A stretch of 64,000 bases of DNA from Nymphaea colorata (GCF_008831285.2 NW_022204507.1:930001-994000); one strand, 5' to 3'. Positions 34,204-46,777 are shown, numbered from the stretch's first letter. Notes: generated by a model from the letters alone, not told the origin. Translations and numbers: made by a program.

Positions 34204-35035
34204 AAAAAATGAAAAAGGAAACAACAAATTAAGTGATTGCAATGTGGAGAGCCAACTTGCGTGTGCAGTTAATTTAAAGGGAAACGTGTTGACGGGTGTC
34301 ACTGGGGGTGATGGGAAGGGAAGCTCGTGGTGCTGGCTTATTGGCTGACCGAGCCGGCAGGACCACTTGTCGTTCGTCCTGGACATGTACAGGACAAATC
34401 AGGTCCCCCGGCCCGACTGCATGGACTCGCTCGTAAGAAAGCCAACACAAGACGCGACTACCTGCTGACAATGCCTAGACGCCTTCCCCCTGTCCCTTCC
34501 CCTTTATTAGCAATAACATAAGAGAGAGAGAGAGAGTTGAAGTATATAAAGATTAGGAAGAAGGCGGTTTTTGTTAACTTCATGTATTAAGCTGCAAGGT
34601 TGATAACAGTGGGGTAGCTATGTTGTAGTTGTGTGGCAATCAGCTCACAAAATTTATTTAATTTTACATATAAAAAATTTCATTAATTTGTAATTTTTTA
34701 TATATGAGTGTTTATAAAAGTTCAAAATTTACACTTAAAAGCGTTTCTTAATTAGAAATTTCTAACTCAGCCACTGATTGATAAGGTTTATAAATGTAAC
34801 AACATATATTGCGTCTAATACCAATGCTTACAACATTGGAGGCAAGAGAAGATACAAAGAAGACTGTTTTTTGTTAAGTTTAAATTGGACGGGAGTTTTC
34901 AAGTCTCTTATTCAGCTGTCCCATGTTTGAATGAATCGTTTAAGCTTATTTGGAAATTTTGAGAATTGGTACTAATTGTGTCAATTAGTGACTACTTAAT
35001 TGAGACTAATAGGGGTGGATGATTGGCAGGTGCCG

Positions 35036-35748
35036 TGTCACGGGCCGACTTTTTCAAGCCTTATTTGGCCCACGCGGTATCGAAGGTTTCCCAAAGCCTT
35101 CGGCTAGCCCGACTCTTTCTTAAGCTAACAGAAACATTCATCTATCTTTTGGGGCTGTGGACTAAACGCAGAATGCTAATTACTCAACACATCATCACCT
35201 AGTTTTATCCCATTGTAGACCATCGGCATGCCGTGGCCATGAGACCCTGTCAGAACATCGTCATTCCTCCAAGTGTCTATATACTTTCATACGAAATCTG
35301 AGTGGGGGTAGACTTTCCTTGAGAGGAAGTCCCCAGCCGAAGCCAGTTGACGACTATATATCATTAAGTAAGACGGTCGACCATCACCTTACTCGACGAT
35401 GAGCATTCACTTGCTCATCCCCGCGTGACTCTACGCGGTTGTGGACACAACATATGTGTCCACTGGAGAAATTGCCCCTAACCCACGCGCACCCCTTGCG
35501 CATCCAAACGCTACACGAGAACCCATTTGATTCCCCAACGATGAACTTGTACTTTTAACGAGACTGATGACCATGATGCATTTATACGTTTCGTTACTGC
35601 ACCACCGCGCTGCACATTCACGTGCATTGCTTTCTGCTTGACTTAGCATCTAATTGGATCCCACATGCTTCCCGAGCAATGCCTAAACTGGCCAAGCAGC
35701 ATATCCTTCTACTAGCTTGACCGGGCCATACACAGTCGGTCTGCAACA
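35036..35748 (-). repeat. 3' LTR of the TRIM-like element
   Basis: About 713 bases, matching 36,267-36,996 with scattered substitutions. In the minus-strand reading it begins TGTTGCAGACC and ends GTGACA. Confidence 0.88.
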
Positions 35749-36266
35749 TTCACCCACCGCAAAAATCGTCATTTTCCTGAGTGACTTTGCCCCAGGGAAG
35801 AGAAATTCAGCAACCATTCTCTTCATTTCTTTTCAACTGAGCCTACATCTGTCTGATTGACGCACCCGTCATGTCGCGGCTATATGCCTTATCAGGTGTT
35901 TTGCCTCTAGTCCATTTTTAGTTTCTTTTCACTTTTCTGTCACTGTTTGCACTTTTTCTTAATAAAGTCTGGAACATCTCTGACGAAGTCTCAAATTTTC
36001 AAGATGTGTTTTACACTAAGGGCACTTGCCGTCCTGGACAATCCTCCTCTTAGCCTTCCTGCTCCTAACACTCAGACACAATCTTTGGAACGTGTGATCT
36101 CCAACTGCCAATACCAACATGGTCACTTGAATTAGTGTCCGGTGAACATGCCCAAACCATGAGACATCAATAACAAGCCAATGTTTTTCAGAACCACTTG
36201 TTTATTATCTTCGCAACGTTCTCATCTTTCAAGTTCTTTCCGAGAAATTGCTACTCTGATACCACT
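35749..36266 (-). other. Internal domain of the TRIM-like element
   Basis: Only 518 bases between the two LTRs. It has no frame similar to gag or pol. The 62-codon open frame on the plus strand (35,947-36,135) is antisense to the element and unsupported. Confidence 0.8.
36250..36264 (-). promoter_or_regulatory. Primer binding site of the TRIM-like element
   Basis: On the minus strand this reads TGGTATCAGAGTAGC, two bases inside the 5' LTR. The first eleven bases match the initiator-Met tRNA complement. Confidence 0.85.
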
Positions 36267-36996
36267 TGTCAGGGGCCGACTTTTTCAAGCTTTATTTACC
36301 CCGTGCGGCGTCGAAGGTTTCCCAAAGCCTTCGGCCAGCCCGACTCTTTCTTAAGTTAGTGGAAGCATTTATCTATCTTTTGGGACTATAGACTAGACGA
36401 TGAGTGTTACGCACTCGACACACCATCACCTAGGTTTATTTCATTGTAGACCATCGAAAAGCCGTGGTCATAAGGCCCTGTCAGAACATCGTCATTCCTC
36501 CAACTGTCTATCTACTTCCATACGAAATCTGGGTGAGGGTATACTTTCCTTGGGGGGAAGTCCCTTGGGAGGAAGTCCTTAGCCGAAGCCAGTTGACGAC
36601 TATATGTCATTAAGTAAGACGGTCGACCATCGCCCTACTCGACGATGAACATTCACTTGCTCTTCACCGCGTGACTCTACGTGGTTGTGGACGCAGCATA
36701 TGCGTCCACTGGGGAATTGCCCCTAATCCACACGCACCCCCTTGCGCATACAAATGCTATGCTTGGGAACCCATTTGATTTCCCAACGACAGACTTGCAC
36801 TTTCAAAGTGACTGATGACCATGATGCATTTATACGGTTCGTCACTGCACCACCGCGCTGCACATTCACGTGCATTGCTTTCTACTTGACTTAGCATCCG
36901 ATTGGATCCCACATGCTTTTCGAGCAATGCCTAAACTAGTCAAGCAGTATGTCATTCTACTGGCTTGGCCGGACCATACACAGTCGGTCTGCAACA
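36267..36996 (-). repeat. 5' LTR of the TRIM-like element
   Basis: About 730 bases. It is longer than its partner largely through a short duplication of GGAAGTCC near 36,555-36,575. Confidence 0.88.
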
Positions 36997-37617
36997 TGTC
37001 GTATCCCCGCCATATATGTTGGGAAAAAAAAACTTATATTATGATAATTTTTTAACAAAAATTGTGAAAAATGTTGTTGGGCCCTTCTAAAAATTTTGAA
37101 AATATTGGTGAGGCTCCCTTGAAAAAAAAATTCTAACTTTGTCCATCATTGGTATCGTTGCCTTGGCATGAACAACCAACGTACTATAGAGAATAAAATA
37201 TGGATGGCAGTGCCTCCGCTTGTACAGGATAGTATCGGATGATTTTGTCTCACCACCGCAAACCATGACAGTTCACGATCTCCCTCTCTCAAACACTGGC
37301 AGTTTGAATATATCTCTCTCTCTCCCCCTCTTAATTTTATATATAAGAAAGCCAAGGACCTGATTTATTAGAAAGTTAAATACATATCTGATATTGCAAT
37401 ATGAAACTAATTTATTACTACTGTACCTATCATAAGTACCAAATATAATTATGAAAATAATAAAATGATGATATGGGTCAGCATGAAATGTTCTAGCCAC
37501 GGAGTCATGTGGTGGTCCCGGTACATCAAGGCGAAAATGGCATGTCTGTGGACATTTTTTCCATCATAAATTTCCATTTTCAGTCCTAATGCAACTTACC
37601 TCATGTCACTTTCCATC

Positions 37618-37697
37618 AAGAAGAAGAAGAAGAAGAAGAAGAAGAAGAAGAAGAAGAAGAAGAAGATAATGATGATGATTATTATTATTATTATTTT
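37618..37697. repeat. Compound trinucleotide microsatellite (AAG)n-(ATG)n-(ATT)n
   Basis: About sixteen AAG units run directly into four ATG-type and then six ATT-type units, which suggests stepwise change of a single array. Confidence 0.9.
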
Positions 37698-38779
37698 TTA
37701 GATGAAGATAATGAGCCATATATATATATATATATAAAGTGAGTGAATGATGACTTTGGTTAAAAGGAGTCACCTAACTATTTAATCAAGGCGTTCAGTT
37801 CAATAGATGAATGGTTGAGAGAAAAAGATCTAAACAATATTAGATGCGGTCTTCTTTTTTTCTCTTTAATTGTGACATGTATGTTAAGGAACACTGAGTT
37901 GAATGGCTGCCACAAGTTTAAACGTCGTGATCAGCGGGCATCGGTCCTTATGCAAGATTAATAACAACTGACCAGCAAACTGAGTAATCCCTGACAATTT
38001 TTTACCAATGGAAAGTGTACCACTGAAAGAGTTTAAAATCCTGATCTAGCTTCCCTTTTATCAGAAAAAAAAAGTCTGCCAAAATCATCTTAAAGTGTAA
38101 AATTCGGTATGGGGGCATACTTTCCATGGCACCACTAGTTTGATGAATCTAAAGTATTCATTCCTTGTCATAACGTTGAAATTGGGTGTAGTGAAGGGAC
38201 CATATGTTTTGCACGCAATGTAACTTGTCTTCCTTCTTTTTCTTTGGGTGCTTTTGCAAGGCATCGGTGTCTGCCACTGCATAGAAAGTAGACTCATCTT
38301 TTTGTTGATAGACACTCGTTTGTACAGCCCGCAGGCAGACAGACAGAGGCAATTGGTCTTTTCTTTTATCCTTTTCGAGTGTAAAGTTGAGGTAATCAGC
38401 CGCATTCTTACCGAGCGGTCAGTTGTATAAGAAATAATTCTATACAGCGCTCTCCCCCTAATAGGCCCAGGGTGCGGAGGATTTGCAAGGATATATAAGA
38501 GCGCAAAAAACAATCCATCTTTTCTATTTGAACAACTGGAAATTAAATTGCTGATATACGTTGGACAACTTTTCCTTCACCATACCACTTTGAATTTGGA
38601 AAAGCCATTGCAAGATTTATGGAGTTCAGTGGCGCCGGGGCGTCACACAATGTGTGTCGCTTCAAAGGTCGTCTATGGCGGGGGTGACCATGATGGCTCA
38701 AGGCACTGGCACGTTTGGAACACCAGAATGCGAAATCAATTAAGGCCTCTAATAGTCATCATTGAAGAAAACAAATTAA

Positions 38780-38845
38780 GGCGTGTTTTGGGAGCCATTG
38801 AAAATGTTCAGCGACGCTTTTTAAATGTCGTCTAATCTTGTAGTG
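38780..38845. other. Possible right end of a CACTA-type transposon
   Basis: The plus strand ends ATCTTGTAGTG, whose complement CACTACAAGAT is the classic start of plant CACTA elements. Just inside are GCGACGCTTTTT and ATGTCGTC, and the words GTCGTC and GTCGCTTC recur back to about 38,660, as in subterminal regions. No matching left end was found. The 95-codon open frame here (38,548-38,835) is probably not a gene. Confidence 0.4.
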
Positions 38846-41004
38846 TCCCCTTCCCTCCAAAACTCTTGCACTTCATCTCAAGTGACTTGTCTCTACATCA
38901 AAACTAGTGACTTGCCTCTGTATCAACTTTGAGATGACCCTGAATCAACTTTAAAATATAAATTCAATTAGGTCTCCCGTGCACCTTGATTCATGCTATT
39001 TCCAGCCCCCTCACAGCCCAACTTCGATTAGGAAGAGGTCAAAGCATCTCAGATGGAATAGCCCACCGTTCGTAGCCCTTCCAACACTTTGCGACGTCAT
39101 TAAATGATCCTCCCTTTAGCACAAGTGCAAAATTTAAGTTAAGCCCGTTTAAAACTTACAAGAGATTTGGATGAGCTACAATGAGACCCATTTTAATTAT
39201 TCACATTAACTTTACTAATCCAATTCACAACTTGCAATAGTACCAAAAGTTTATGTATGTTTCTTGACACCAAATATATGAATTCAAAGTTGAAATAGTT
39301 AAGGGCTCTTCAGTTTAATACATTTATACTCCAATAAAAAACTTTCCCTCTTATTAGGGTTTAAACCTTTCCTACGAATGCGACAATTGGAAGAATATAA
39401 TTTTTTGTGGTTTGCATCCAATTTAAAACTCTGATTATGACGAAGCATAATTTCTTTTAGTTTTCCAATTAGATAAGTATGAGTAAAAGATCCATAGTTG
39501 GAGATATAAAATAGCATTTCTAACTGTAGCTAGCTAGGTTTTCCATTTTTGTACAGGATGATTGAAGCCATATAGCTATTTGGCTATTTACCGGGGCCAT
39601 TGGCACACCTTGTTTCAGCATGGCAGAAGTAATTAATATTTCTTTAAGGAGTCATTCTCTTGAATCACCTTTACAAAAAATTGTAGTCAAACTTCTGTGC
39701 TGGATTGCACAATCCAGCATTGAGAAAACAGACGGCCTGTTGCAAACCTACTTATACAAAATGACACCATTAGTTGAACTGACTCCAAAATATGCCAGCC
39801 TTTCTCTTGATCAGTTAAAGGCTGAAAAATAATTGGGTGGTGGCAGCTCTTAAGTATAGTGGCTTGCACCACGTTAATTATTGTATAAAATATTTACCTT
39901 CCAATTGGTTAGCGAATTAAACATCAACTTGCAACCTTTGGGTCACTCACTTGAACACTAGTTGCTTGATCATCAGTTAAAAGCTACATATTAGAGAACC
40001 TTGCCAAGTTGATTGGTGGTTCGATAAAATATGAACAAATGGCAACCGATCGAGAGAATTTATGTCCTATTTGATCAGCTTCCTAATTATAATTCTACTC
40101 ACTAAAATTTCCACAGTTTAATGAATTCTATTGTCATCATCTTTCCCCCCAAAAACATTAAGCCGCTTATTATATTCAGGTAACAGCACTTGCAATTATT
40201 TGAAGTAAGCATGCAAATTATGATTCGAACAGAGAACTTATGTATGTTAGCTACTAGGTCAACTAGACCCTCTCAGCTATATAGAGATGAGAGATTAAGA
40301 AGAATGGACTATTTGACCTTGCAGTGCTCACCAAGAAAGATTCGATGGTCCCCGGTATTCCGTTTCCTGACCACGTCCTCCGGACACTATCAGGTTCATA
40401 AATACACACACTGAGACATACAACTGTCTTTTCAATAATTTAATGCTTTTTTGATTGTTTGCAACAATTGATTTTCAGTTATAATTATCCTATTTCCAAA
40501 ATATCATGTTGCATTGGTTACCAAACTATCCATGCTAGTAAATCTTGAGAGAGAGAGAGAGGCACGTGTTATACCACTAGTCAAGAATCTAATGTACATG
40601 GATGGATATGAAATGCATAAAGAGAGTGAATAAGGAAAAGTATTACATTATGTTTTAATTTAGGTTAATGTTGGCGAACTTTTCTGACCCCACGACATCT
40701 ATGATGTCCCAGTGTAAATTATAGTCTGGATTTCTTTCCTCTTTCCCTCCGAGGGAAAGGCTTACTCTTTAATTTGATTTCGCATTTATAAATCAAGCCA
40801 TGACTAAGTCGCATTAGCCAACAAGAGCTCCGCAAACAATTGTCTATCTATCGGGTTCTCACCTTTTTAGGTTGAAGGTCATAAAATAAATAACTGATGC
40901 ACTAAGAGCAGCGCTTGTCATATCTGATAATCTCCACAACAACAAAAAAATTATAAGCTAAGTTTTTATTATTCAAGTATTAATTTGACATGTCACGAAA
41001 ACCA

Positions 41005-41125
41005 CACTATTTGGCAACGGCACGTGCCGTCGCCAATTAAGCCATAGCCGTAGCCAAAAATACGGCCCTTGTCGTACTAGACAATCAAAGGCTGCCGCTG
41101 CCCCCCCGTGGCGTTGTGACCAGTT
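41005..41125. other. GC-rich repeat-like segment with imperfect palindrome
   Basis: CACTATTTGGCAACGGCACG begins a GC-rich island in AT-rich DNA. It contains ACGGCACGTGCCGT, a perfect palindrome, extended to 22 bases (41,013-41,034) with one mismatched pair, and then several CCGTAGCC and ATACGGCC words. This looks like a transposon end, but no partner was seen. Confidence 0.35.
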
Positions 41126-41818
41126 TTGACCAGTAGGAGAATATATCAATTCTTTCTCGAGGCATTGTAGCCCTTAACAGATTGCGAGAACCAAATTTAG
41201 TGTATGGTTAAATTCAAAAAATCCCGAATTATGAAGAAAAATATCTCTTTTTTTTCATAAAAAAAATGCTTGCAAATTTATAATTAACTGCCACTTGAAC
41301 AAGTCACTATCGAAACGAAGGACCTCTCATTTGCAAAAATGGACATTCAAATGTTTTTAAGCTTAAAAATTGTCACGACGCGATATGTTTTTAAAGTTGG
41401 CACATTATAATTTGTGCATGGTCTTCCATGGCGCAGGAGCTGGGCCGGGTACATTAACTCTTAATTTCTTCCAGCAATCTGTTTATTAAGAAATCAATAT
41501 GCGACATAATAGGTCATTTTGGTGAACACTAACATATTAGTTTCGTATCATCAGTTGAAAACTGCAGATTATTTCTCTACGTTTCAGAAGGGCGCGTATA
41601 AGATCATGTGTAAGGTATACCCAGTTTACGTGCATTCTCTATTAAGTACACAGGCATAAACACATCTGCTATCATAAGATAAGAATATATGTTTGATGAT
41701 ATATCATTCTACAAATTAATTTTTATTTTTCAGGAAAATGAAAACCAATTACCATTAATTGTTCAAAGGTTCAAGTAATTTACAAGTTGCTGCACATTAA
41801 GACATCAACTTTGTTAAG

Positions 41819-41853
<35 letters not shown>

Positions 41854-42274
41854 GTTTGACAGGATGAGTGCTAGACTGGGCCATGCATGGACCTACCATG
41901 GAAAAAGAAGACAACTACAATTCATGATTCATACATGATATATATGTAGGTAGGAGAGTAGGACCATGCATGGTGTGGGTGGTCGCTATTCAGGAACTAT
42001 TGGACAAAGATGTCTCGTAGACAAGTATCATCAATCCACAATAACTAGTCGTAGACGTGTGATGTAATGTTTTCTCTCTCTCAATCAATTGGGTCTGACT
42101 CACTTCCAGGTCAAGCAAGGTTCACCCTGTGGTCAGTATTCATTGGAATAAAAGTGTGGCTGCAGCCAAGAGGGCAGTTGTCCTAGTTACCAATGTCACC
42201 TCTCTGGCTGGCTAGCTACTGTTATGGTATTCATCAAATGCAGCAGGATTTAGTCCATGAGCAAACTAAGCTCG

Positions 42275-42316
<42 letters not shown>

Positions 42317-45300
42317 GAAATATTATGTGAGAGAGAGGCATTTTAAGGTCCCCCACCTTCCAGAAGAAAAAGTGTTAGCAATTAGAAAAGGCATGTTCAT
42401 AAAAAAAAAAAAAAAGGTACTGCGTTCTGGAGACAACTGCATGTATCCCACACATTGTAACATTTCATCTGCATATATAAAACCAGTTAATTGGGAGGTG
42501 ACTTCTTCTCACTATTGAGGATCTCACTCCTATGTAAGAAAATGGTAATTAAGATCTAACATGTGAGTAACGTGACCTTCAGAAAATGACCAGCCACTGC
42601 CGCACGTCACCCTTGTGGCTTTGGCAGAAGGCACGTCCTCTTTTCATCTCGGGGAGAATATTGCCAAGCACAGGGACTGGACCACAAGGTTCCTTTCAAT
42701 ATTTTTGTGATAGGAAAGGAAAGACATACGTACATATATTATACACACACATATATATCTGTCACTAAACCTAAGTTACACCGTCCAATGATGCATAAAA
42801 ATTTTAATATATAGAAGGGAAGATGACCCAACATTTATCTCTACCTTGTCGAGTCAAATCATGTTTTCATAATAATAGGGAAACCAATGTTTCTTATAAC
42901 ATTAAAATTTTGCTAGAACAAAAAATCAATATTTTATATATAAAACAACTTGAACCAAGAGTTGTTTTTATCTTGGATTAGTGTTTATAAACATTCTAGA
43001 TTGTTCATATTTTGTGACAAATGTATTTTAACAATGATTTAAGAGGTCTCGCTTTTGTCCCTGACCTAAGCGGGATGAATTTTTCTATATATATATATGT
43101 GTGTGTGTGGGTGTGTGTGTAGGAAAACTAGTACATTGATTTTAAAATGAAATTACAATGGAAATTGAGTTGAAAAAAATAGTAAAATAGTAGCATTTTT
43201 AAGAAATTGAAATACGCCTCAAAGGAAAAAAAAACCTTAATTAAGGAAACTCATTTGGTTCTTCAATTGAGAGGCATTTCAGACTCATGAAAACATAATT
43301 CATTTATATTTTTTTCATCTTAATTTCTATCATTGGATCTCCTTAAAAGGGACGATATAGACAATTCCAATCAAATCTTGCATATGAGTCTCATAACTAC
43401 TACCTGTTAACGTCCATGACTGGAGCTTGGATTCTTTTACATTTTGTGACACTAAAAACTGCTGAATATGGCTAAGAGGTAGATTAAGTGCATGCAGTGG
43501 GTTTGCTCGTTCATAAACCTTTAAACTTTATTAGCATGGCACGGTTTCTCATGATCATGTTCAAGTAAAAGTTGGACGGCGACTGCTTTTCTTAAATCTT
43601 AAGACATGGATCATATGGTAATTGGAACGTTCAAAACTACAGTGGCTCATAAAAATGTAAAAATCGGATGTGTAGATTGAGATTTATAAGAACAATAACA
43701 TTGATGATCTAAAATGGCCATGAGGTAAAATCTGATTTATGCATTGGGCTTTACTAATTTCCTTCTCAAATAACATTTTACTGACGATCTGACAGAACTG
43801 CATGGCTGAATCCGTAGGAGACTCAATTTGGCCGAATACGAACTGGGGGAAAAGAGAGAGAGAGAGATTCTATATGGATTTTCTTTAAGGGAAGCAGTAA
43901 GATAAAGCGAAAGTAACAACAATATCAAATATATAATCACAGCTTCATTGCTTTAGGAAGAAAAGAAAAAGTTAGGTAACAAAAGGAATTCTTTTAAAAG
44001 TAGATAAACACATCAGTTTTGGTGACAAGAGGACATTCCGAACGTTGGTGGCGGTGCCAACACTAAATTCTTGCCTCCACTTTCTATGGCTTTGCTCAAG
44101 TATCACCTTTATTGGTTGAAGAATCCGTGCTCAGTTTATTAGTGCACTCCAGAAGTCCTTTTCCTTTTCTTTTAATTTATGTTTTGGCTATGTGTTGCTT
44201 CTAATTAAGAAACACATGACAGCCCATTGTAGTGTCTGTCATCTGCCCACAATTTCCTTTCTTAGTGTCTTCTTGTTCAGATAGATTCCTTCACATAATC
44301 TTAGATTATTAAACTAACGGACAACCATGAGTGCCAGGCATTGTTTAATCTTTAGAAGAATACAAAGCAAACATTCATAGTAGTAAAAGGGTTTATAAAT
44401 GATAAAGTTACAACACTATTGGCTGCTTTTTGGATTACTGGTTCAACTGTTTGAGAAAACTGGAGAGAACGAATTTATGTTGACGTACTTTCTTAATTAA
44501 GTGCCCATCTTGGCGATATATCTTTGTGGAAAAGTTTTAATTTTCTAAAAAAATACAAATATTTAGCACTAATTTTCGGCCCCCATGGAAAGGCCCAATT
44601 TTTTTTTATCAGTTTGTCAGACCATGGTCCTAAATGGTTGTCTTGGAGAAATAGATCATGTGGCTCAGTTCAAGGAGATGGAACTCCTCACCTTGGCCTG
44701 GAGCTATGTGCGCTGCCACCAGCCGAACTTGTTATTGGTCCGCACCATATTGGATCCAGGTCCATCCCCATATTCCAAAATACTTTAAGAGTTCAAATTG
44801 AGACAGTCTGCGGCTAGTTAGTTTAGTGATCAATGTGGTTCTTAATTGGCAAATTCTCAAAAGCAGATACAACCATCGGATAATAAACGGCCGGAACATT
44901 ACCATAGGTTCGACCTGACCATTTAACATCAAAGCTGGATTGTATCGGGTTCAGTGTGGTCGAAGTCCGACTGCGATTCGGTCCATTGACATCCTCGTTT
45001 TCCTGGGAGAAAGCATTATCAAGAGTGCAAACAGATCGGCTATCCGTTTTTCTCTTTGTTACCGATCCAATTGAGATCCAATTTTTTTATGGATTTGACT
45101 GATCCAAATCCCCCTTGTTTGATCCCCACAGGAGTAGGTTCCGAAGGGGAAGGAGCGTGTCTCGGAAGATAAAATAATTTCAAAAGAGAAACTTTTAGAA
45201 GCGGATTTTTTTTTTAATTTTCAAAAAATTAATAAACTAAAATTACTACGTAGTCCTTAACAGTGACACTCATAGCTTTGGATACGTCATTATACAAAAA

Positions 45301-45998
45301 AAAAAAAAAGGCAGTCTGCCCAAGGTTTTGAACTTTCCAAGCACCTGGTTTTAATGCATTCCTCAACTCCAACTTGCCTAGAAAAAAGTTAGGAAATATG
45401 TATATGAGAATAATTGTGCATACGTCCTTTTATTTCTTTTATATATATATATATACACACACAAAAGTTCATTAAAGGTTCGGCCCACGTAGGACGTGGG
45501 TTTTGCCAGGTCCTGTGGGCACTTCATCCCCCAACCTGGGATACACCAGTATTACCTAACGTCCTTTTTTTTAGAGAAACGAAAGATATTTGCAGTTCGT
45601 ATGTCGAATATCTTCTTTTAGTCAAAAGTTAAACACGATCCACTTGGCTGAAGTTCTACATATTTCGAAAGTGAAAAATGAGATTAAAGAATATTATCTC
45701 AGGCAGTACTAGATCTTATTAGTTAATTTGAAAAAGATACATAACTTTCCTTGACGTGTGCGTCTCAATTTCATTGCATAATCCGAACTTTGGTACCATT
45801 TACAAAGTAGAACACTATTTATTGGTTTCTTACTAATTCGCATTTCACAAGTTTGGGACTCAAGAAGGGCTCCCAATTTCTCTATTATTATGTTTTAAAT
45901 TAGGCTTTTTTTGCATTTTACGGATGTATTAATTGAAAATATTGCTGGCGGTAGAGTCTGATCTCGGTCACCTAATTAATGAAATGGTTATAGGATAT

Positions 45999-46200
45999 CA
46001 CTACAACATATATGAGCTTTAGAGGCATTTACAATGTGCCATAAATACCCTTAACGCGGAAAACACTGCGCTACATAGAGAATGTACGGACAGTGATTCT
46101 AGTCAGTACCGAAGTTTTTGAATGCCATAAATCGGCATCTGTTGTGGCACTTGAGTGGTGCTACTGAAAGGTTTTCAGTGACGCTTTTCCAATGCCTTCG
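45999..46200. other. Possible left end of a CACTA-type transposon
   Basis: CACTACAACATATATGAGC is followed by GGCATT, AATGTGCC, AATGCC, CGGCATC, TGGCAC and TTTTCAGTGACGC words, resembling the subterminal words at 1409-2060. The right end is not recognised. It may have been cut by the DNA at 46,200-46,310 or by the following Copia element. Confidence 0.4.
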
Positions 46201-46319
46201 TTAAGGGTGGCAACAGGGCGGCCCTAGAATTGGGCACCAGGCCTGCCCAATAAGTCTTCGGGCCAGGCCAGCCTGAGTCGGCTCGAGTCAACCCAATAAT
46301 TTATTTCCTAAAATTATTG

Positions 46320-46757
46320 TGTATGACTGTAATATTGGAGATCGTCATGCCTGGAAGTATGAGAGAACACACTTTTGCTGATAGTGTATTCGATACTGAG
46401 TCATTCACAGCATTACTATACCTTTCTTATTCATTGCTGTCAAGAACTGGACACACGGCAGACCGTTGGCATGAGAAACCCACACATGCCGTTGTCAAGA
46501 GCTGGACCATGGCTGACCGCTGGCATGAGAGACACGATATACATGGAAATGCCATACATAGAAATTTTGTAATAAAAATCAATTCTTACCATTCTCAACC
46601 TAGTCGTTAACAATCTAAACGTTAACATTAGGGACGTTGGGAATTATTGTATATATTCAGTTTTACACTCTTTTGTAAAGTAATTCAAAATATTACAATC
46701 ATTCAACGCCTTCCTCTATCGCCACTCTCCTTCTCTCACGGTGCTTGGCTTCTAACA
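46320..46757 (+). repeat. LTR (3' portion certain) of a second Copia element
   Basis: The right end CTTCTAACA at 46,757 is fixed by the primer site that follows. A TATA-like TGTATATATT is at about 46,649. The left end is uncertain: TGTGTATGACTG near 46,318 is the best candidate, but there is no second LTR in the window to compare. Two imperfect copies of a 36-base phrase (CAAGAACTGG... and CAAGAGCTGG...) lie 54 bases apart at 46,441 and 46,495. Confidence 0.6.
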
Positions 46758-46769
46758 TGGTATCAGAGC
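46758..46769 (+). promoter_or_regulatory. Primer binding site, initiator-Met tRNA type
   Basis: TGGTATCAGAGC directly follows the LTR end. Confidence 0.9.
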
Positions 46770-46777
46770 ATTGAAGC

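Larger units (their letters stand above)
29291..35030. other. AT-rich intergenic region with microsatellites
   Basis: No gene, RNA gene or element could be supported. Simple repeats are visible: (TC)n at about 30,365-30,406, (TA)n at about 32,055-32,085, 32,331-32,347 and 33,318-33,347, and (AT)n at about 34,160-34,201. Several open frames over these runs are artefacts. Short phrases near 31,360 and 33,210 look like worn dispersed repeats, but I cannot name them. Confidence 0.65.
35036..36996 (-). mobile_element. Compact non-coding LTR retrotransposon (TRIM-like), 1961 bp
   Basis: Two direct repeats (35,036-35,748 and 36,267-36,996) each begin TGTCA and end GCAACA on the plus strand, so they have TG...CA ends. 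Between them are only 518 bases. The element reads on the minus strand: next to the right repeat is TGGTATCAGAGTAGC (a near-perfect initiator-Met primer site) and next to the left repeat GCGGTGGGTGAA (a purine tract). Flanking 5-mers TGCCG and TGTCG differ at one base. With no gag or pol it would depend on another element's proteins. Confidence 0.88.
37002..46300. other. AT-rich intergenic region, no supported gene
   Basis: Open frames here are short, lack recognisable domains and mostly overlap simple repeats. Visible simple repeats include (AAG)n at 37,618-37,667 running into ATG and ATT units, (TC)n at about 41,824-41,849 and 42,279-42,314, and TA/TG mixes near 43,085 and 45,440. CACTA-like end sequences at 38,845, 41,005 and 45,999 are listed separately. 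The 142-codon minus-strand frame at 38,085-38,513 resembles nothing I know. Confidence 0.6.

Noticed and set aside
38085-38513. 142-codon minus-strand frame
   Set aside because: No recognisable motif, no conserved neighbours, and AT-rich DNA of this size yields such frames by chance.
38548-38835. 95-codon plus-strand frame
   Set aside because: Ends next to a CACTA-like terminus and shows no domain; more likely transposon subterminal DNA.
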